DNA from: SAR92 clade bacterium H231
GTDB lineage: Bacteria > Pseudomonadota > Gammaproteobacteria > Pseudomonadales > Porticoccaceae
Reading direction: 5' to 3'
Assembly (NCBI GenBank): GCA_025153775.1
Contig: JAOALC010000003.1
Location: 372,001-436,000 of the forward strand
DNA: 64,000 bases
In this document: positions 56,208 to 64,000 of the stretch, piece after piece
Layout of the letters: the number at the start of each line of letters is the position of its first letter
How positions within the stretch are numbered: position 1 is the stretch's first letter
The notes under the pieces: generated by a model
What the model was told of the DNA's origin: nothing
The model's input: the letters and a program-made list of their open reading frames with translations, nothing else
The model's database searches: none
Position numbers and translations under genes: made by a program

Positions 56208-57292
56208 CCCCGCTCCAACCACTCAACAACCGCCTCCCGAGACCCTCTAAACACCACCAACTCTTTTTTCTTCTCCAACTGATAGCTATACATAGGGTCG
56301 TAATAATCCTGAGTAATCAGCGCCAACCAATGGCGATGGCTAGCAAAGTTATCCCTGTGCTGTATCGCAATCGCATTGTCCATAGAGGCCAGCAGCTCCT
56401 TGGTGCGCTGGCCGCCCAGCCGCTTTTGTACCCGCAGCAAACTCTCACGCAAATAGCGGGCAAACTCCTGCTCACCAGTAGCCCCAAAAAACGCCAGGGT
56501 TTTTAAATAGCGCTCCACTACATATTCCTGCCACAGCCGCTCCAGCCGCTCCTCAAAATCCATATCAATCACCACAAATTGGCTCTGGGCCATGCGGTCA
56601 GAAAAATAATGGGGAATATGCCTCGCGCCAATATTGCGGCTCTCATCTTCGAGCACCACCATAGACTGGGGGTGTTGATCCTGGATCTTTAGCAGATCAA
56701 TGGCAATACGGTTTTCAAAATCAATCTGCGCCGGCTGCTCATCCAGCGGCCGCCCAAAGCTTGAGCCCTTGTGATTAGCTGCGCCCTCAAGGTCCAACCC
56801 GGTTGGCAGCGCCTGAATAATCTCGGTCTTACCTGTGCCGGTCATACCAGACACAATGGTAAACATATTGTCTGTGCAGTAATCCATCAGATACTGATAT
56901 AAAAACCCACGCAGAGATTTGTAGCCACCCTCAACCCTAGGGCAGTCAATGCCAGCCTCTGCCAGCCATTGTTGGGTTAGCTGCGAGCGTAAACCGCCCC
57001 GAGCACAGTAGAGCACAGCGCTGGGATTGGCCTGCATAAAATCCTGCCAGGCCTGCACGCGCTGCTGTTTTATCTCTCCATGGACTAACTGATGGCCCAT
57101 GGCTATAGCGGAGTCCTGACCGTTGTTTTTATAGCGCAGACCCACCTGGTGACGCTCATCATCTGTCATAAGTGGCAGGTTAATCGAAGCTGGTAGAGCA
57201 CCGGTCGCAAACTCCACCGGCGCTCGCACATCAATCATTGGGGTATAGTCCAGCAGCAGTTGCTTATAATTGTTAATCAGCGGCAGACTCAT
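56204..57292 (-). CDS. mnmH: tRNA 2-selenouridine synthase
   Basis: It replaces sulfur by selenium in 2-thiouridine 34 of several tRNAs, using selenophosphate and geranylation. The 362-residue protein has an N-terminal rhodanese domain with the catalytic Cys in [12 protein letters not shown] and a P-loop domain, [32 protein letters not shown] and the C-terminal region match MnmH/SelU. Its start overlaps the selD stop by 4 nt, pairing the selenium donor with the tRNA-modifying enzyme. Confidence 0.95.
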   Translation of the reverse strand: MSLPLINNYKQLLLDYTPMIDVRAPVEFATGALPASINLPLMTDDERHQVGLRYKNNGQDSAIAMGHQLVHGEIKQQRVQAWQDFMQANPSAVLYCARGGLRSQLTQQWLAEAGIDCPRVEGGYKSLRGFLYQYLMDYCTDNMFTIVSGMTGTGKTEIIQALPTGLDLEGAANHKGSSFGRPLDEQPAQIDFENRIAIDLLKIQDQHPQSMVVLEDESRNIGARHIPHYFSDRMAQSQFVVIDMDFEERLERLWQEYVVERYLKTLAFFGATGEQEFARYLRESLLRVQKRLGGQRTKELLASMDNAIAIQHRDNFASHRHWLALITQDYYDPMYSYQLEKKKELVVFRGSREAVVEWLERG

Positions 57293-58335
57293 GTAATTAC
57301 CTGAATGGTCGAGTTGCCAAGCGCCTGGCTGAGTTCACCTATAGGTTGGTCACAACAGCCAGCGTCTCGCAATAGATCAGTTACCAGCTGAGCAGACTCA
57401 GGCTCCACCGCCAATAGCAGCCCGCCACTGGTCTGGGGGTCACAGAGTAGGGTCTGACTCTGTAAGTCAGTGCCGGTCACTGAGCCGCCAATGCTCTCCC
57501 AGTTGCGGCCGCTGCCGCTTGGCACACAGCCTAGATTAAGGTAATCAATAATAGCCGGGTCAAGCAGAGGCACGGCACTGAGCTGCACTGAAGCCGATAC
57601 ACCACTGCCCTGACAGATCTCCAGCAAATGGCCCAGCAACCCAAAACCAGTGACATCTGTAATGGCCGTTACCCCTTCAATCTTGGCCAGCTCAGCTCCA
57701 ATACTGTTTAGCTTCATCATATTGTCTACTGCCAGACGGGCGTGCTCAGGCTGCAACTTACCCTGCTTCTCAGCAGTAGTGAGAATACCCACGCCAATGG
57801 GCTTGGTTAAAAATAACTGGTTGCCCGCTTTAGCAGTGCTGTTTTGCTTTAGGTGTTTTAAATCTACTCGGCCAGTCACCGCCAGTCCAAAAATAGGCTC
57901 CGGCGAATCAATAGAATGGCCGCCCGCCAAATGAATTCCCGCCTCAGCACAGGCGTGACGCCCACCGTCAATTACCTGCTGCGCCACCTCGGCGGGCAGT
58001 TTATTAATCGGCCAGCCCAAAATAGCTATGGCCATCATCGGCGTGCCGCCCATGGCATAGATATCGCTAATCGCATTGGCGGCAGCCACACGCCCAAACT
58101 CAAAGGGATCATCCACAATGGGCATAAAGAAATCAGTAGTACTGATAACCCCAGTGCCATCCCCCAAGTCATAGACCGCGGCATCATCCTTGGTGCTGTT
58201 GCCCACCAGCAATCTGGCGTCATGGGGTGCCACAAAGTCAGTTTTAAGAATATTCTCCAGTACCCCAGGGGCAATTTTGCAGCCGCAACCGGCGCCGTGG
58301 CTGTATTGGGTCAGTCTAATTCTATTGTCGGACAT
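57289..58335 (-). CDS. selD: Selenide, water dikinase (selenophosphate synthase)
   Basis: It makes selenophosphate from selenide and ATP. The 348-residue protein has [12 protein letters not shown] with Cys17 and Lys20, the E. coli catalytic pair, so this is the Cys and not the selenocysteine form. [20 protein letters not shown] and [19 protein letters not shown] are family motifs. With mnmH directly after it, selenium use here is explained by tRNA modification without need of selA, selB or selC. Confidence 0.96.
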   Translation of the reverse strand: MSDNRIRLTQYSHGAGCGCKIAPGVLENILKTDFVAPHDARLLVGNSTKDDAAVYDLGDGTGVISTTDFFMPIVDDPFEFGRVAAANAISDIYAMGGTPMMAIAILGWPINKLPAEVAQQVIDGGRHACAEAGIHLAGGHSIDSPEPIFGLAVTGRVDLKHLKQNSTAKAGNQLFLTKPIGVGILTTAEKQGKLQPEHARLAVDNMMKLNSIGAELAKIEGVTAITDVTGFGLLGHLLEICQGSGVSASVQLSAVPLLDPAIIDYLNLGCVPSGSGRNWESIGGSVTGTDLQSQTLLCDPQTSGGLLLAVEPESAQLVTDLLRDAGCCDQPIGELSQALGNSTIQVIT

Positions 58336-58535
58336 GGGCTTTTCTGCAGGCTAACTATTTAGAGCCTTAGGGTACTTGTTTTGGGGCTGCTTTGCATGTG
58401 CAGTGAGAGCTAGTCAGTATCGAATAATATTTTAGTACAGCAGTATTCTGTAATCGCCCACACAACGGCCAACCATCGTCTACACTTATGCAATAACTTT
58501 TAATAACTCGGCTAATCGTCTTTAGGAGGCAGACA

Positions 58536-59153
58536 ATGGCACAGTTCAAACTCACCTATTTTGATTTTGACGGGGGACGGGCAGAACCCGCTCGGTTGGC
58601 TCTCAAACTAGGTGGTCTTCGATTTGAGGATATCCGAATCCCGATTCCCGACTGGGACCAGCACAGAGACCAGTTTCGCTATCGTCAGTTACCGGAGTTT
58701 GAAGTAGACGGCAAGTGGCTCAATCAATCCAATGCTATAGCTAGATACATCGGTCAGCTCACCGGGTACTACCCAGAAGACCTCTGGGAGGCGGCGCTCT
58801 GCGACGCCGTTGTGGACACAGTCGATGACAGCATGAAGCGACTAGTGGATACATTCTCAATGCCCGAGGACCAGAAAAAAGCTGTACGGGAAGAGTTGGT
58901 GCAGACCACATTGCCACTGTTTCTATCTGGCCTAAACCAAAGCTTGCTGGAACAGGGCGGCATCTACTTTGCCGACGACCACCTGAGCATCGCCGACCTA
59001 AAAGTCTATGTGATGGTCAATGATTTAACCAACGGTCATTTGGATTATATTCCAACCACCATAGTGGCAGCCCACGCCCCAGAACTATTGGCGCACCAGG
59101 CCCGTGTTCGCAGCTATCTGAGAGAAAATACACCCCAGCTGGATTATGTTTGA
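58536..59153 (+). CDS. Glutathione S-transferase (sigma-like)
   Basis: A 205-residue GST. The N-terminal thioredoxin-like domain opens FKLTYFDFDGGRAEPARLAL, with the catalytic Tyr, and has QLPEFEVDGKWLNQSNAIARYIG, containing the cis-Pro and the QSxAI glutathione site. The all-helical C-terminal domain has LSIADLKVYVMVNDL. The N-terminal GRAEPxR is typical of sigma-type (prostaglandin D-synthase-like) GSTs. AGGAGGCA lies 7 nt upstream of ATG 58536. A monocistronic detoxification enzyme. Confidence 0.92.
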   Translation: MAQFKLTYFDFDGGRAEPARLALKLGGLRFEDIRIPIPDWDQHRDQFRYRQLPEFEVDGKWLNQSNAIARYIGQLTGYYPEDLWEAALCDAVVDTVDDSMKRLVDTFSMPEDQKKAVREELVQTTLPLFLSGLNQSLLEQGGIYFADDHLSIADLKVYVMVNDLTNGHLDYIPTTIVAAHAPELLAHQARVRSYLRENTPQLDYV

Positions 59154-59160
59154 GGTTGGG

Positions 59161-59175
59161 GGGTGCAGTGCACCC
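59161..59175. repeat. Perfect palindrome after the GST gene
   Basis: GGGTGCAGTGCACCC is a perfect 7-bp inverted repeat around one base, 8 nt after the GST stop. It has no T-run, so it is a weak terminator at best, and might be an operator for the downstream HTH gene. Confidence 0.5.
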
Positions 59176-59302
59176 ACATGGTTCTTGATGTCCGTTGTTG
59201 CGGGCCAAGTCCTGATATCTCTCTGATTTGTGGTTAGACTCGCAAAATGTCATCCTTTAGGCTGATAGAGCTTGTTAACCGGTAAATATAGTTGAGTTAA
59301 AT

Positions 59303-60445
59303 ATGGCTAGGAACTATGCGTTTATCAATCCAGATATCCTAATTTGGGCGCGGCGACGGTCCCAGTTAAGTCAGTCTGTGCTAGCCAAAAAATTGAGCAC
59401 TTCCGCAGAAACTCTCAATAAGTGGGAGATGGGCCAAAAGGCGCCGACGATTCGACAGGCCCAGGCTATTGCCGCAAAAACTCATATCCCACTGGGTTAT
59501 CTATATCTAAATGAGCCTCCAATAGAGCGGCTAGATCTACCTGATCTAAGAACAGTCAATGGTATCCAGCCAAACTCTCCCAGCTCCGAATTACTCGAGT
59601 TAGCCGCCCTTATGCGAGAGCGTGTCAGTTGGTACGCGGAATATCTTAGAGACCAGGGTCTAACCAGTAACAACTGTGTGGGCAGGCGTTCCTCTACAGA
59701 GGATGTCAATCAAATCGTAAATGATATTCGTCGAACCCTAGCCATATCTGAAGGTGACTACTCAGCAGACCAAGATAAGTATTTGAGGCTGTTAATTAAG
59801 AAAATTGAACAGGCCGGTATACTGGTAATGAAGCAGGCGACCATTCGTAATCACCGGCATTTGTCCGTCTCTGAATTTCGAGGCTTTGCAATCAGTGACC
59901 CTGTTGCGCCACTAATTTTTATTAATTTTGCTGACGTTTCCTGCGCCCGCTTATTCACTCTGATCCACGAACTAGCCCATATTTGGCTGGGCCAGAGCGG
60001 CATCTCTGATGCTCACCCAGATACTGACAAAGCCATAGAGATTAAATGCAATGCAATAGCAGCGCAGTTTTTGGTTCCTGAAGACCAGTTTTTGAGTAGC
60101 TGGCAAAATGAAAGAAGTTGGATGGAAAATATCCTCCAACTGCGACGTCAGTTTCGTACAAGTCGATGGGTAATTGCCCGACGGGCAGAGTCTCTCGGGA
60201 AAATAACCTTGCCACAATACAGGGAATATACAGCTGAGCTGCGGGCTGAGTATGTGGAAAGAGATAAAAATAGAAATGACGGTGGCGATTTTTATATCAC
60301 CAAAAAGAGCCAAATTAGCCAGCCATTCTCCATAGCTATTGTGTCTGAAGCTCTAAGTGGAAAATTGTTATTGCGGGAAGCCGGGCAATTACTTGATATG
60401 CGCCCACCTCATGTTATGAAGTATGCGCAAGAATTAGGCATTTAG
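59303..60445 (+). CDS. Xre-type regulator with ImmA/IrrE metallopeptidase domain
   Basis: A 380-residue protein. Residues about 8-70 form an Xre-type helix-turn-helix (SQLSQSVLAKKLSTSAETLN and PTIRQAQAIAAKTHIPLGYL). The central part is an ImmA/IrrE-like zinc peptidase with HELAH at residues 222-226 and an acidic partner further on (KAIEIKCNAIAAQFLVPED). The C-terminal third is helical (SGKLLLREAGQLLDMRPPHV). Such proteins control mobile elements or act as the antitoxin side of type II-like modules. It is followed 41 nt later by a DUF4411 gene, a known pairing. Confidence 0.9.
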   Translation: MARNYAFINPDILIWARRRSQLSQSVLAKKLSTSAETLNKWEMGQKAPTIRQAQAIAAKTHIPLGYLYLNEPPIERLDLPDLRTVNGIQPNSPSSELLELAALMRERVSWYAEYLRDQGLTSNNCVGRRSSTEDVNQIVNDIRRTLAISEGDYSADQDKYLRLLIKKIEQAGILVMKQATIRNHRHLSVSEFRGFAISDPVAPLIFINFADVSCARLFTLIHELAHIWLGQSGISDAHPDTDKAIEIKCNAIAAQFLVPEDQFLSSWQNERSWMENILQLRRQFRTSRWVIARRAESLGKITLPQYREYTAELRAEYVERDKNRNDGGDFYITKKSQISQPFSIAIVSEALSGKLLLREAGQLLDMRPPHVMKYAQELGI

Positions 60446-60486
60446 GGAAAAGCCACAGGAAAGTTAGCTACCAGGGATCAGGAAAC

Positions 60487-60975
60487 ATGTACTTGCTCGA
60501 TGCAAATACCTATATTCAAGCCAAAAATATTTATTACCAATTGGACTTTTGTCCCGCCTATTGGCACTTCTTAGATCAGCAATTTAAGACAGGTATTTTA
60601 GCTAGCATTGAAAATGTCTATGACGAAATTGGTCCTGCTGGAGATGAGCTGGCAGACTGGGCAAAACAGCGCAGACCACATTTTTACCCTACAGGAACTG
60701 GTCCAATTCAGCAGAAGTTCAAAGAAGTGGTTCAGCACATTGTAGCTCTCCCAAACAAAAGCCAACTCAGCGTTAACGCGTTTTTGAGTGGTGCAGACCC
60801 ATGGCTAGTAGCCACTGCGGCGCTTAGTGGAGCCACAATTGTGACCCAAGAAGTTCCGGTGCCTAACGAAAGCCGCAAAGTCAAAATTCCAAATATCTGT
60901 CGAGACTTTAATATTGCCTTTATGGACACCTTCAGCTTACTCAAAGAGCTCCAAGCCCGCTTTGTACTTAGCTGA
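60487..60975 (+). CDS. DUF4411 family PIN-like protein, putative toxin
   Basis: A 162-residue protein with the PIN-domain layout of DUF4411: the acidic start MYLLDANTYIQAKNIYY (Asp5), a middle helix LASIENVYDEIGPAGDELAD, and GADPWLVATAALSGATIVTQ (acidic Asp) near residue 100-115. These could form the metal-binding nuclease site. The neighbour is an Xre/ImmA-IrrE gene; this pair was predicted from comparative genomics to be a toxin-antitoxin-type module. RNase activity is not demonstrated. Confidence 0.85.
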   Translation: MYLLDANTYIQAKNIYYQLDFCPAYWHFLDQQFKTGILASIENVYDEIGPAGDELADWAKQRRPHFYPTGTGPIQQKFKEVVQHIVALPNKSQLSVNAFLSGADPWLVATAALSGATIVTQEVPVPNESRKVKIPNICRDFNIAFMDTFSLLKELQARFVLS

Positions 60976-61068
60976 CACATCATTCCCCACGCCATCGTCT
61001 ACACTTATGTGACAGGAGTATCAAAAATTCTATAAGTCCACGTTTTAGTGGCGCAGTGCGGACGCTTT

Positions 61069-61680
61069 ATGGACGAGCCCAAAAAACACCAGTCTAAGGA
61101 TAGGTCGCGGACGATTACCGAGGCCTTTTTAAAGCATGAAACCTTTCTTAAAAGGTTTATATCCCGCTTTCTGCCTCGCCCGCAGGATATCGAAGACGTG
61201 GTCCAAGACACCTATCTCAAAGCCTTTGCCGCCGAAAAAAAGCAAACCATTCAGCAGCCCAAAGCCTTTTTATTTCGGGTGGCAAAAAATGCAGCGTTAA
61301 CACAATTAACAAAAAAGTCGCGCCAGGTAATCAGCTATGTTGAGGATTATGACGGCTTAGAGATCATCAATGATGAAGTCACCGTAGAAAATCGGGTGCT
61401 AGCCCAGGAAAAACTCGGCATGTTCTGCCAGTCGGCACTGGAAATGCCACCCAGATGCCGGCGAGTATTTTTAATGGCCAAGGTCTATGGCATGTCTCAC
61501 AGAGAGATAAGCGCCGAAGTAGGCATAGGCATAAGCGCAGTAGAAAAACATGTGGCCAAAGGACTAGAAATTTGTCACAGCTATATGCAGCGCATGACAG
61601 AGCAAGAACCCAGCACCCATAGCAACGGGCAGCCGCAGCTAGGGACGCTAACCAACCCAGCGGGAGGTCGCAACCGATGA
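61069..61680 (+). CDS. ECF sigma factor (FecI-like)
   Basis: A 203-residue extracytoplasmic-function sigma factor. Region 2 reads FLKRFISRFLPRPQDIEDVV followed by QDTYLKAFAAEKK. Region 4 has LEMPPRCRRVFLMAKVYGMS, HREISAEVGIGISAVEKHVA. It likely drives an outer-membrane receptor in response to substrate binding via the FecR-like gene that follows with a 4-nt overlap (ATGA). The start is ATG 61069; GTG 61048 would add seven residues. Confidence 0.92.
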   Translation: MDEPKKHQSKDRSRTITEAFLKHETFLKRFISRFLPRPQDIEDVVQDTYLKAFAAEKKQTIQQPKAFLFRVAKNAALTQLTKKSRQVISYVEDYDGLEIINDEVTVENRVLAQEKLGMFCQSALEMPPRCRRVFLMAKVYGMSHREISAEVGIGISAVEKHVAKGLEICHSYMQRMTEQEPSTHSNGQPQLGTLTNPAGGRNR

Positions 61681-62720
61681 GCGACACAGCAGAGACCATC
61701 CAACAACAGGCCTGCGCCTGGATAGCCAAACTCAATGGCGAACCCAGCAGCCAAGACCTGCAGCAGTTTCGCGCCTGGATGGCAGCCAACCCCGCCCACA
61801 GAAGCCAGATACGCGACCTAGCCAAACTCTGGGGCGAACTGGATATACTCACCGAACTAGCGGTAGTAAACCTGCCCCAACCCAGCCTCGCAGCTAACCT
61901 TCGCCAGCGCGTCAGCAACAGCATCTACCAGCTGTTTAAAGCCCCCGCAAAGCCCGCCGCCGCACTGGCACTGGTACTAGCGGTCACCCTGAGCGCCATA
62001 CTCAGCCTAGATCGCAACCAATACAGCACAGGGGTAGGCGAGCAGCAGCTAGTGACCCTGCAAGACGGCTCCACCGCACTGCTCAACACCAATAGCCAAA
62101 TCAGAGTGGAATACAGCGACCAGACGCGCAATATCATCCTAGTCAAAGGCCAGGCACACTTTGATGTAATGCCCAATCCCAACCAGCCTTTTAACGTATA
62201 CGCCGGCAAAGGGCTGGTGCGCGCCCTGGGTACCGCCTTCTCGGTGTATCTGCAGCCAGAGATACTGGAAGTTACAGTCACCGAAGGCAGAGTTGAGCTC
62301 AACGCCCTACAGCAACCAGCCCCAGCAGCTAACCAGACCAACAGCAGCCTAGTTGCCCAGGCCACAGTCACCAAACTCAGCTTGCTGGATGCCGGCCAAA
62401 ACGCCCGCATAGACCAGCGCAATAACCGCATAGACCAACTAGAGAGCGTAGACGCCACCGCCATCATGCAAAAACTCGCCTGGCACCAGGGCCTGCTGCA
62501 ATTCTCAGGTGACCCACTGCAAGAAGTAGTAGCAGAAATAAGCCGCTACACCGACCTCAAAATAGTCATACTAGACCCACAAATACGCGACCTGCGCATC
62601 GGCGGCTTTTTCAAAGTCGGCGAAACCGAAAAAATGCTCGAAGCCCTAGAAACCAGCTTCGGCATCGACGTAAAACGCATGGGCAATAGCACAGTACACC
62701 TAACCGCCGCCAGCCCCTGA
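61677..62720 (+). CDS. FecR-family anti-sigma factor
   Basis: A 347-residue inner-membrane regulator of the ECF sigma factor. The N-terminal DUF4880 segment (QQACAWIAKLNGEPSSQDLQ, FRAWMAANPAHRSQI) binds the sigma factor. One helix (AALALVLAVTLSAILSL, about residue 95) crosses the membrane. The periplasmic FecR domain has VTLQDGSTALLNTNSQIRVE and GQAHFDV. The C-terminal piece (DPLQEVVAEISRYTDLKIVI) is an STN-like fold. It normally receives a signal from a TonB receptor with an N-terminal STN domain, and such a receptor begins at 63703. Confidence 0.92.
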   Translation: MSDTAETIQQQACAWIAKLNGEPSSQDLQQFRAWMAANPAHRSQIRDLAKLWGELDILTELAVVNLPQPSLAANLRQRVSNSIYQLFKAPAKPAAALALVLAVTLSAILSLDRNQYSTGVGEQQLVTLQDGSTALLNTNSQIRVEYSDQTRNIILVKGQAHFDVMPNPNQPFNVYAGKGLVRALGTAFSVYLQPEILEVTVTEGRVELNALQQPAPAANQTNSSLVAQATVTKLSLLDAGQNARIDQRNNRIDQLESVDATAIMQKLAWHQGLLQFSGDPLQEVVAEISRYTDLKIVILDPQIRDLRIGGFFKVGETEKMLEALETSFGIDVKRMGNSTVHLTAASP

Positions 62721-62811
62721 GATCTTTCGCTGTGCTCAAGATGACAAAAGGTACCGTCATCCTGACACTCCGTCTTCTGTCATCCTGACAGAGCGCAGCG
62801 ACGAAGGATCT
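62721..62811. repeat. REP-like inverted repeat
   Basis: GATCTTTCGCTGTGCTCAAG followed by ATGACA (62721-62746) is inverted relative to TGTCATCCTGACAGAGCGCA followed by GCGACGAAGGATCT (62778-62811). A partial third copy, GTCATCCTGACA, lies at 62756-62767. This resembles the GTCATCCTGAGCGCAGCGAAGGATC motif that I recall as recurrent in many bacterial genomes. It directly follows the fecR stop codon. Confidence 0.75.
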
Positions 62812-62915
62812 CCAAAACACTATTCACAGCCTCAGCCTCCCATGATTTCAACCCAGCTCACAGAAAGGCCACCCGAGTCTGCCTTACAATAGCCACAAAT
62901 CACACCGAGCCAATA

Positions 62916-62947
62916 ATGTGTATAATAATTAAATACTATACACATTG
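62916..62947. promoter_or_regulatory. Palindromic operator/promoter of vapBC
   Basis: AATGTGTATA and TATACACATT form a perfect 10-bp inverted repeat separated by 12 AT-rich bases, 29 nt upstream of the vapB start. VapB-type antitoxins commonly autorepress from such sites, so this is probably the vapBC operator overlapping its promoter. Confidence 0.75.
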
Positions 62948-62976
62948 CTGATAGCAGAAACCGAGGCAACTAAGCT

Positions 62977-63171
62977 ATGCGAACCAATATCGATATTGAT
63001 GACAAATTAATGAATGCGGCCATAAAGGCTGCAGGGCTCACCACCAAAAAACACACTGTAGAGCTGGCGCTAAAGACCCTAATACAGCTCAAAAAACAAG
63101 AGCAAATAAAAGCCTACCGGGGCAAATTAGACTGGCAGGGTGATCTTGATGACATGCGCGAAGCCTCATGA
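62977..63171 (+). CDS. vapB: VapB-family antitoxin
   Basis: A 64-residue protein of the VapB/DUF2191 type: MRTNIDIDDKLMNAAIKAAG is the ribbon-helix-helix-like start and KKHTVELALKTLIQLKKQEQ the helix. The acidic/hydrophobic tail (GKLDWQGDLDDMREAS) would block the VapC active site. It overlaps vapC by 4 nt (ATGA) and lies downstream of a clean palindromic operator. Confidence 0.93.
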   Translation: MRTNIDIDDKLMNAAIKAAGLTTKKHTVELALKTLIQLKKQEQIKAYRGKLDWQGDLDDMREAS

Positions 63172-63563
63172 TGCTGGTCGATTCCAGCGTATGGATTGAT
63201 TACTTTACCGGTACTCAAAACCTGCAGACCGATTACCTCGACAGTGCCCTTGGTAAACAGCGCCTGTGCATTGGTGACTTAATACTTACCGAGGTGCTGC
63301 AGGGGTTTCGTCAAGACAAACACTTCAAACAAGCGAAAAGCCTGTTGTCTGCACTGCCCAGCTATGACCTACTAGGCACAAAAATGGCCCACCAAAGCGC
63401 CAACAACTTTAGGTGGTTGCGCAAGCGAGGCATCACCGTGCGCAAAACCGCCGACGTCATCATTGCCACCTTCTGCATAGAACACAAAATACCGCTGTTA
63501 TCCACCGACAGAGACTTCAAGCCCTTTGTAAAGCATATGGGCTTAATTGAGGCGGGGGCATAA
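63168..63563 (+). CDS. vapC: VapC-family PIN-domain ribonuclease toxin
   Basis: A 131-residue PIN-domain toxin. Acidic residues at the expected places are Asp5 in MLVDSSVWIDYF, a central Glu in LILTEVLQGFRQD, the Asp in TVRKTADVIIATFCIEH and Asp in LLSTDRDFKPF. Most VapC proteins cleave tRNA or rRNA when not bound to VapB; the target here is unknown. The four-nt overlap with vapB and the operator complete an intact module. Confidence 0.93.
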   Translation: MMLVDSSVWIDYFTGTQNLQTDYLDSALGKQRLCIGDLILTEVLQGFRQDKHFKQAKSLLSALPSYDLLGTKMAHQSANNFRWLRKRGITVRKTADVIIATFCIEHKIPLLSTDRDFKPFVKHMGLIEAGA

Positions 63564-63702
63564 AACGCCCAGCCATCTCACCCACCCCAACCAAATAGTC
63601 TAAACTCATTAATACACAACCCCAAAACCCACCAACCCCACAACAACAAAACAATATGCGCTCCATCACCGAGCAGCACCCAGGGAGGGACCCCAAGTTT
63701 TT

Positions 63703-64000
63703 ATGCAAATTCCTGAGGATTTTTTTCGCTGGCTAGTCATCTTTTTCGTAAGGCCACAACAACAGAGCAAGCCGTTGTTTGTGAGCAGGTTATTTGACAA
63801 GGAAAAGATCGGCAAAGCAGTAGCTCGCATTGCCTTGGCGGTAGCATTCTCAATACTACCGGTGAGCCTGAGTTCAGCAGATCAGCCCAGGGAGCAGGAC
63901 TTCAACATCCCTCAGCAGTCTGTAAAAAGCGCATTAAACAGCCTCGCCACCCAAGCCAATGTATTCCTTCTTTTCCCCTACGACCAAGTGATAGAAGTAA
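63703..64000 (+). CDS. TonB-dependent receptor with STN signalling domain (5' part only)
   Basis: The window ends in this frame after 99 codons. The start ATG at 63703 has AGGGAGGGA upstream. A long N-terminal region precedes a signal helix (ALAVAFSILPVSLSSADQ). The mature start, FNIPQQSVKSALNSLATQAN, is the secretin/TonB short N-terminal (STN) domain used by FecA-type receptors to talk to FecR. It is therefore the probable receptor partner of the sigma/FecR pair at 61.1-62.7 kb, despite the vapBC insertion between them. The receptor body lies beyond the window. Confidence 0.85.
   Translation, partial: MQIPEDFFRWLVIFFVRPQQQSKPLFVSRLFDKEKIGKAVARIALAVAFSILPVSLSSADQPREQDFNIPQQSVKSALNSLATQANVFLLFPYDQVIEV

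Noticed and set aside
55710-56222. 170-residue minus-strand open frame across the GNAT gene
   Set aside because: It mirrors the GNAT coding strand; the plus-strand product has clear acetyl-CoA motifs.
61925-62467. 180-residue minus-strand open frame in fecR
   Set aside because: Antisense to FecR, Ser/Leu/Trp-rich as expected for a shadow frame.

Overview
The window looks like a chromosomal segment of a marine gammaproteobacterium. Several blocks have the classic gammaproteobacterial order: ispD-ispF-truD-pcm-nlpD-rpoS; proA-nadD-rsfS-rlmH-mrdA-rodA-mltB-rlpA-dacA-ybeD-lipB-lipA; and the fimT-pilV-pilW-pilX-pilY1-pilE minor pilin cluster. The moderate GC content, three TonB-dependent receptors and the general gene style suggest the Cellvibrionales/SAR92-like group, but that assignment is an impression and not a measured result.

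Layout: 1-5.2 kb (+) holds isoprenoid, tRNA-modification and stationary-phase genes ending in rpoS and a terminator. 5.3-7.1 kb (-) holds ppa and an unusual chalcone-isomerase-like/TonB protein. 7.5-13.3 kb (+) holds an RND efflux adaptor and pump, dinB and a small basic protein. 13.3-24.2 kb (-) is a long housekeeping run for lipoate, peptidoglycan elongation, ribosome maturation, NAD and proline. 24.4-31.6 kb holds a sirtuin, hemH, an acyl-CoA dehydrogenase 3' remnant, prfC, two tandem acyltransferases and membrane transporters. 31.7-38.7 kb (+) is the type IV pilus minor pilin operon, preceded by a perfect CRP/Vfr-type palindrome.

39.1-45.3 kb (+) is a TonB-receptor locus with highly biased codons, followed by a methyltransferase, a small exported protein and an S9 peptidase. 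45.3-53.1 kb (-) holds a thioredoxin lipoprotein, a duplicated segment beside tRNA-Phe, yggX, mutY, an AsmA protein and a histidine-rich, metal-type TonB receptor with a small exported partner. 53.2-56.2 kb (+) holds hisB, hisH, a DUF2288 gene, an SDR and a GNAT. 56.2-58.3 kb (-) is the mnmH-selD selenouridine pair.

58.5-64 kb (+) is the most accessory-like part. It has a GST, an Xre-ImmA/IrrE + DUF4411 (PIN-like) toxin-antitoxin-type pair, an ECF sigma/FecR pair, a REP-like inverted repeat, a vapBC module with a clear palindromic operator, and the start of a TonB receptor with an STN signalling domain. The vapBC module and the repeat appear to lie between the regulator pair and its probable receptor. 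I found no CRISPR array, rRNA, phage structural genes or transposase. No undescribed system is proven here; the best candidates are the FecIR/VapBC/receptor arrangement, the Xre-ImmA/DUF4411 pair, the His-rich receptor locus and the chalcone-isomerase-like/TonB fusion.
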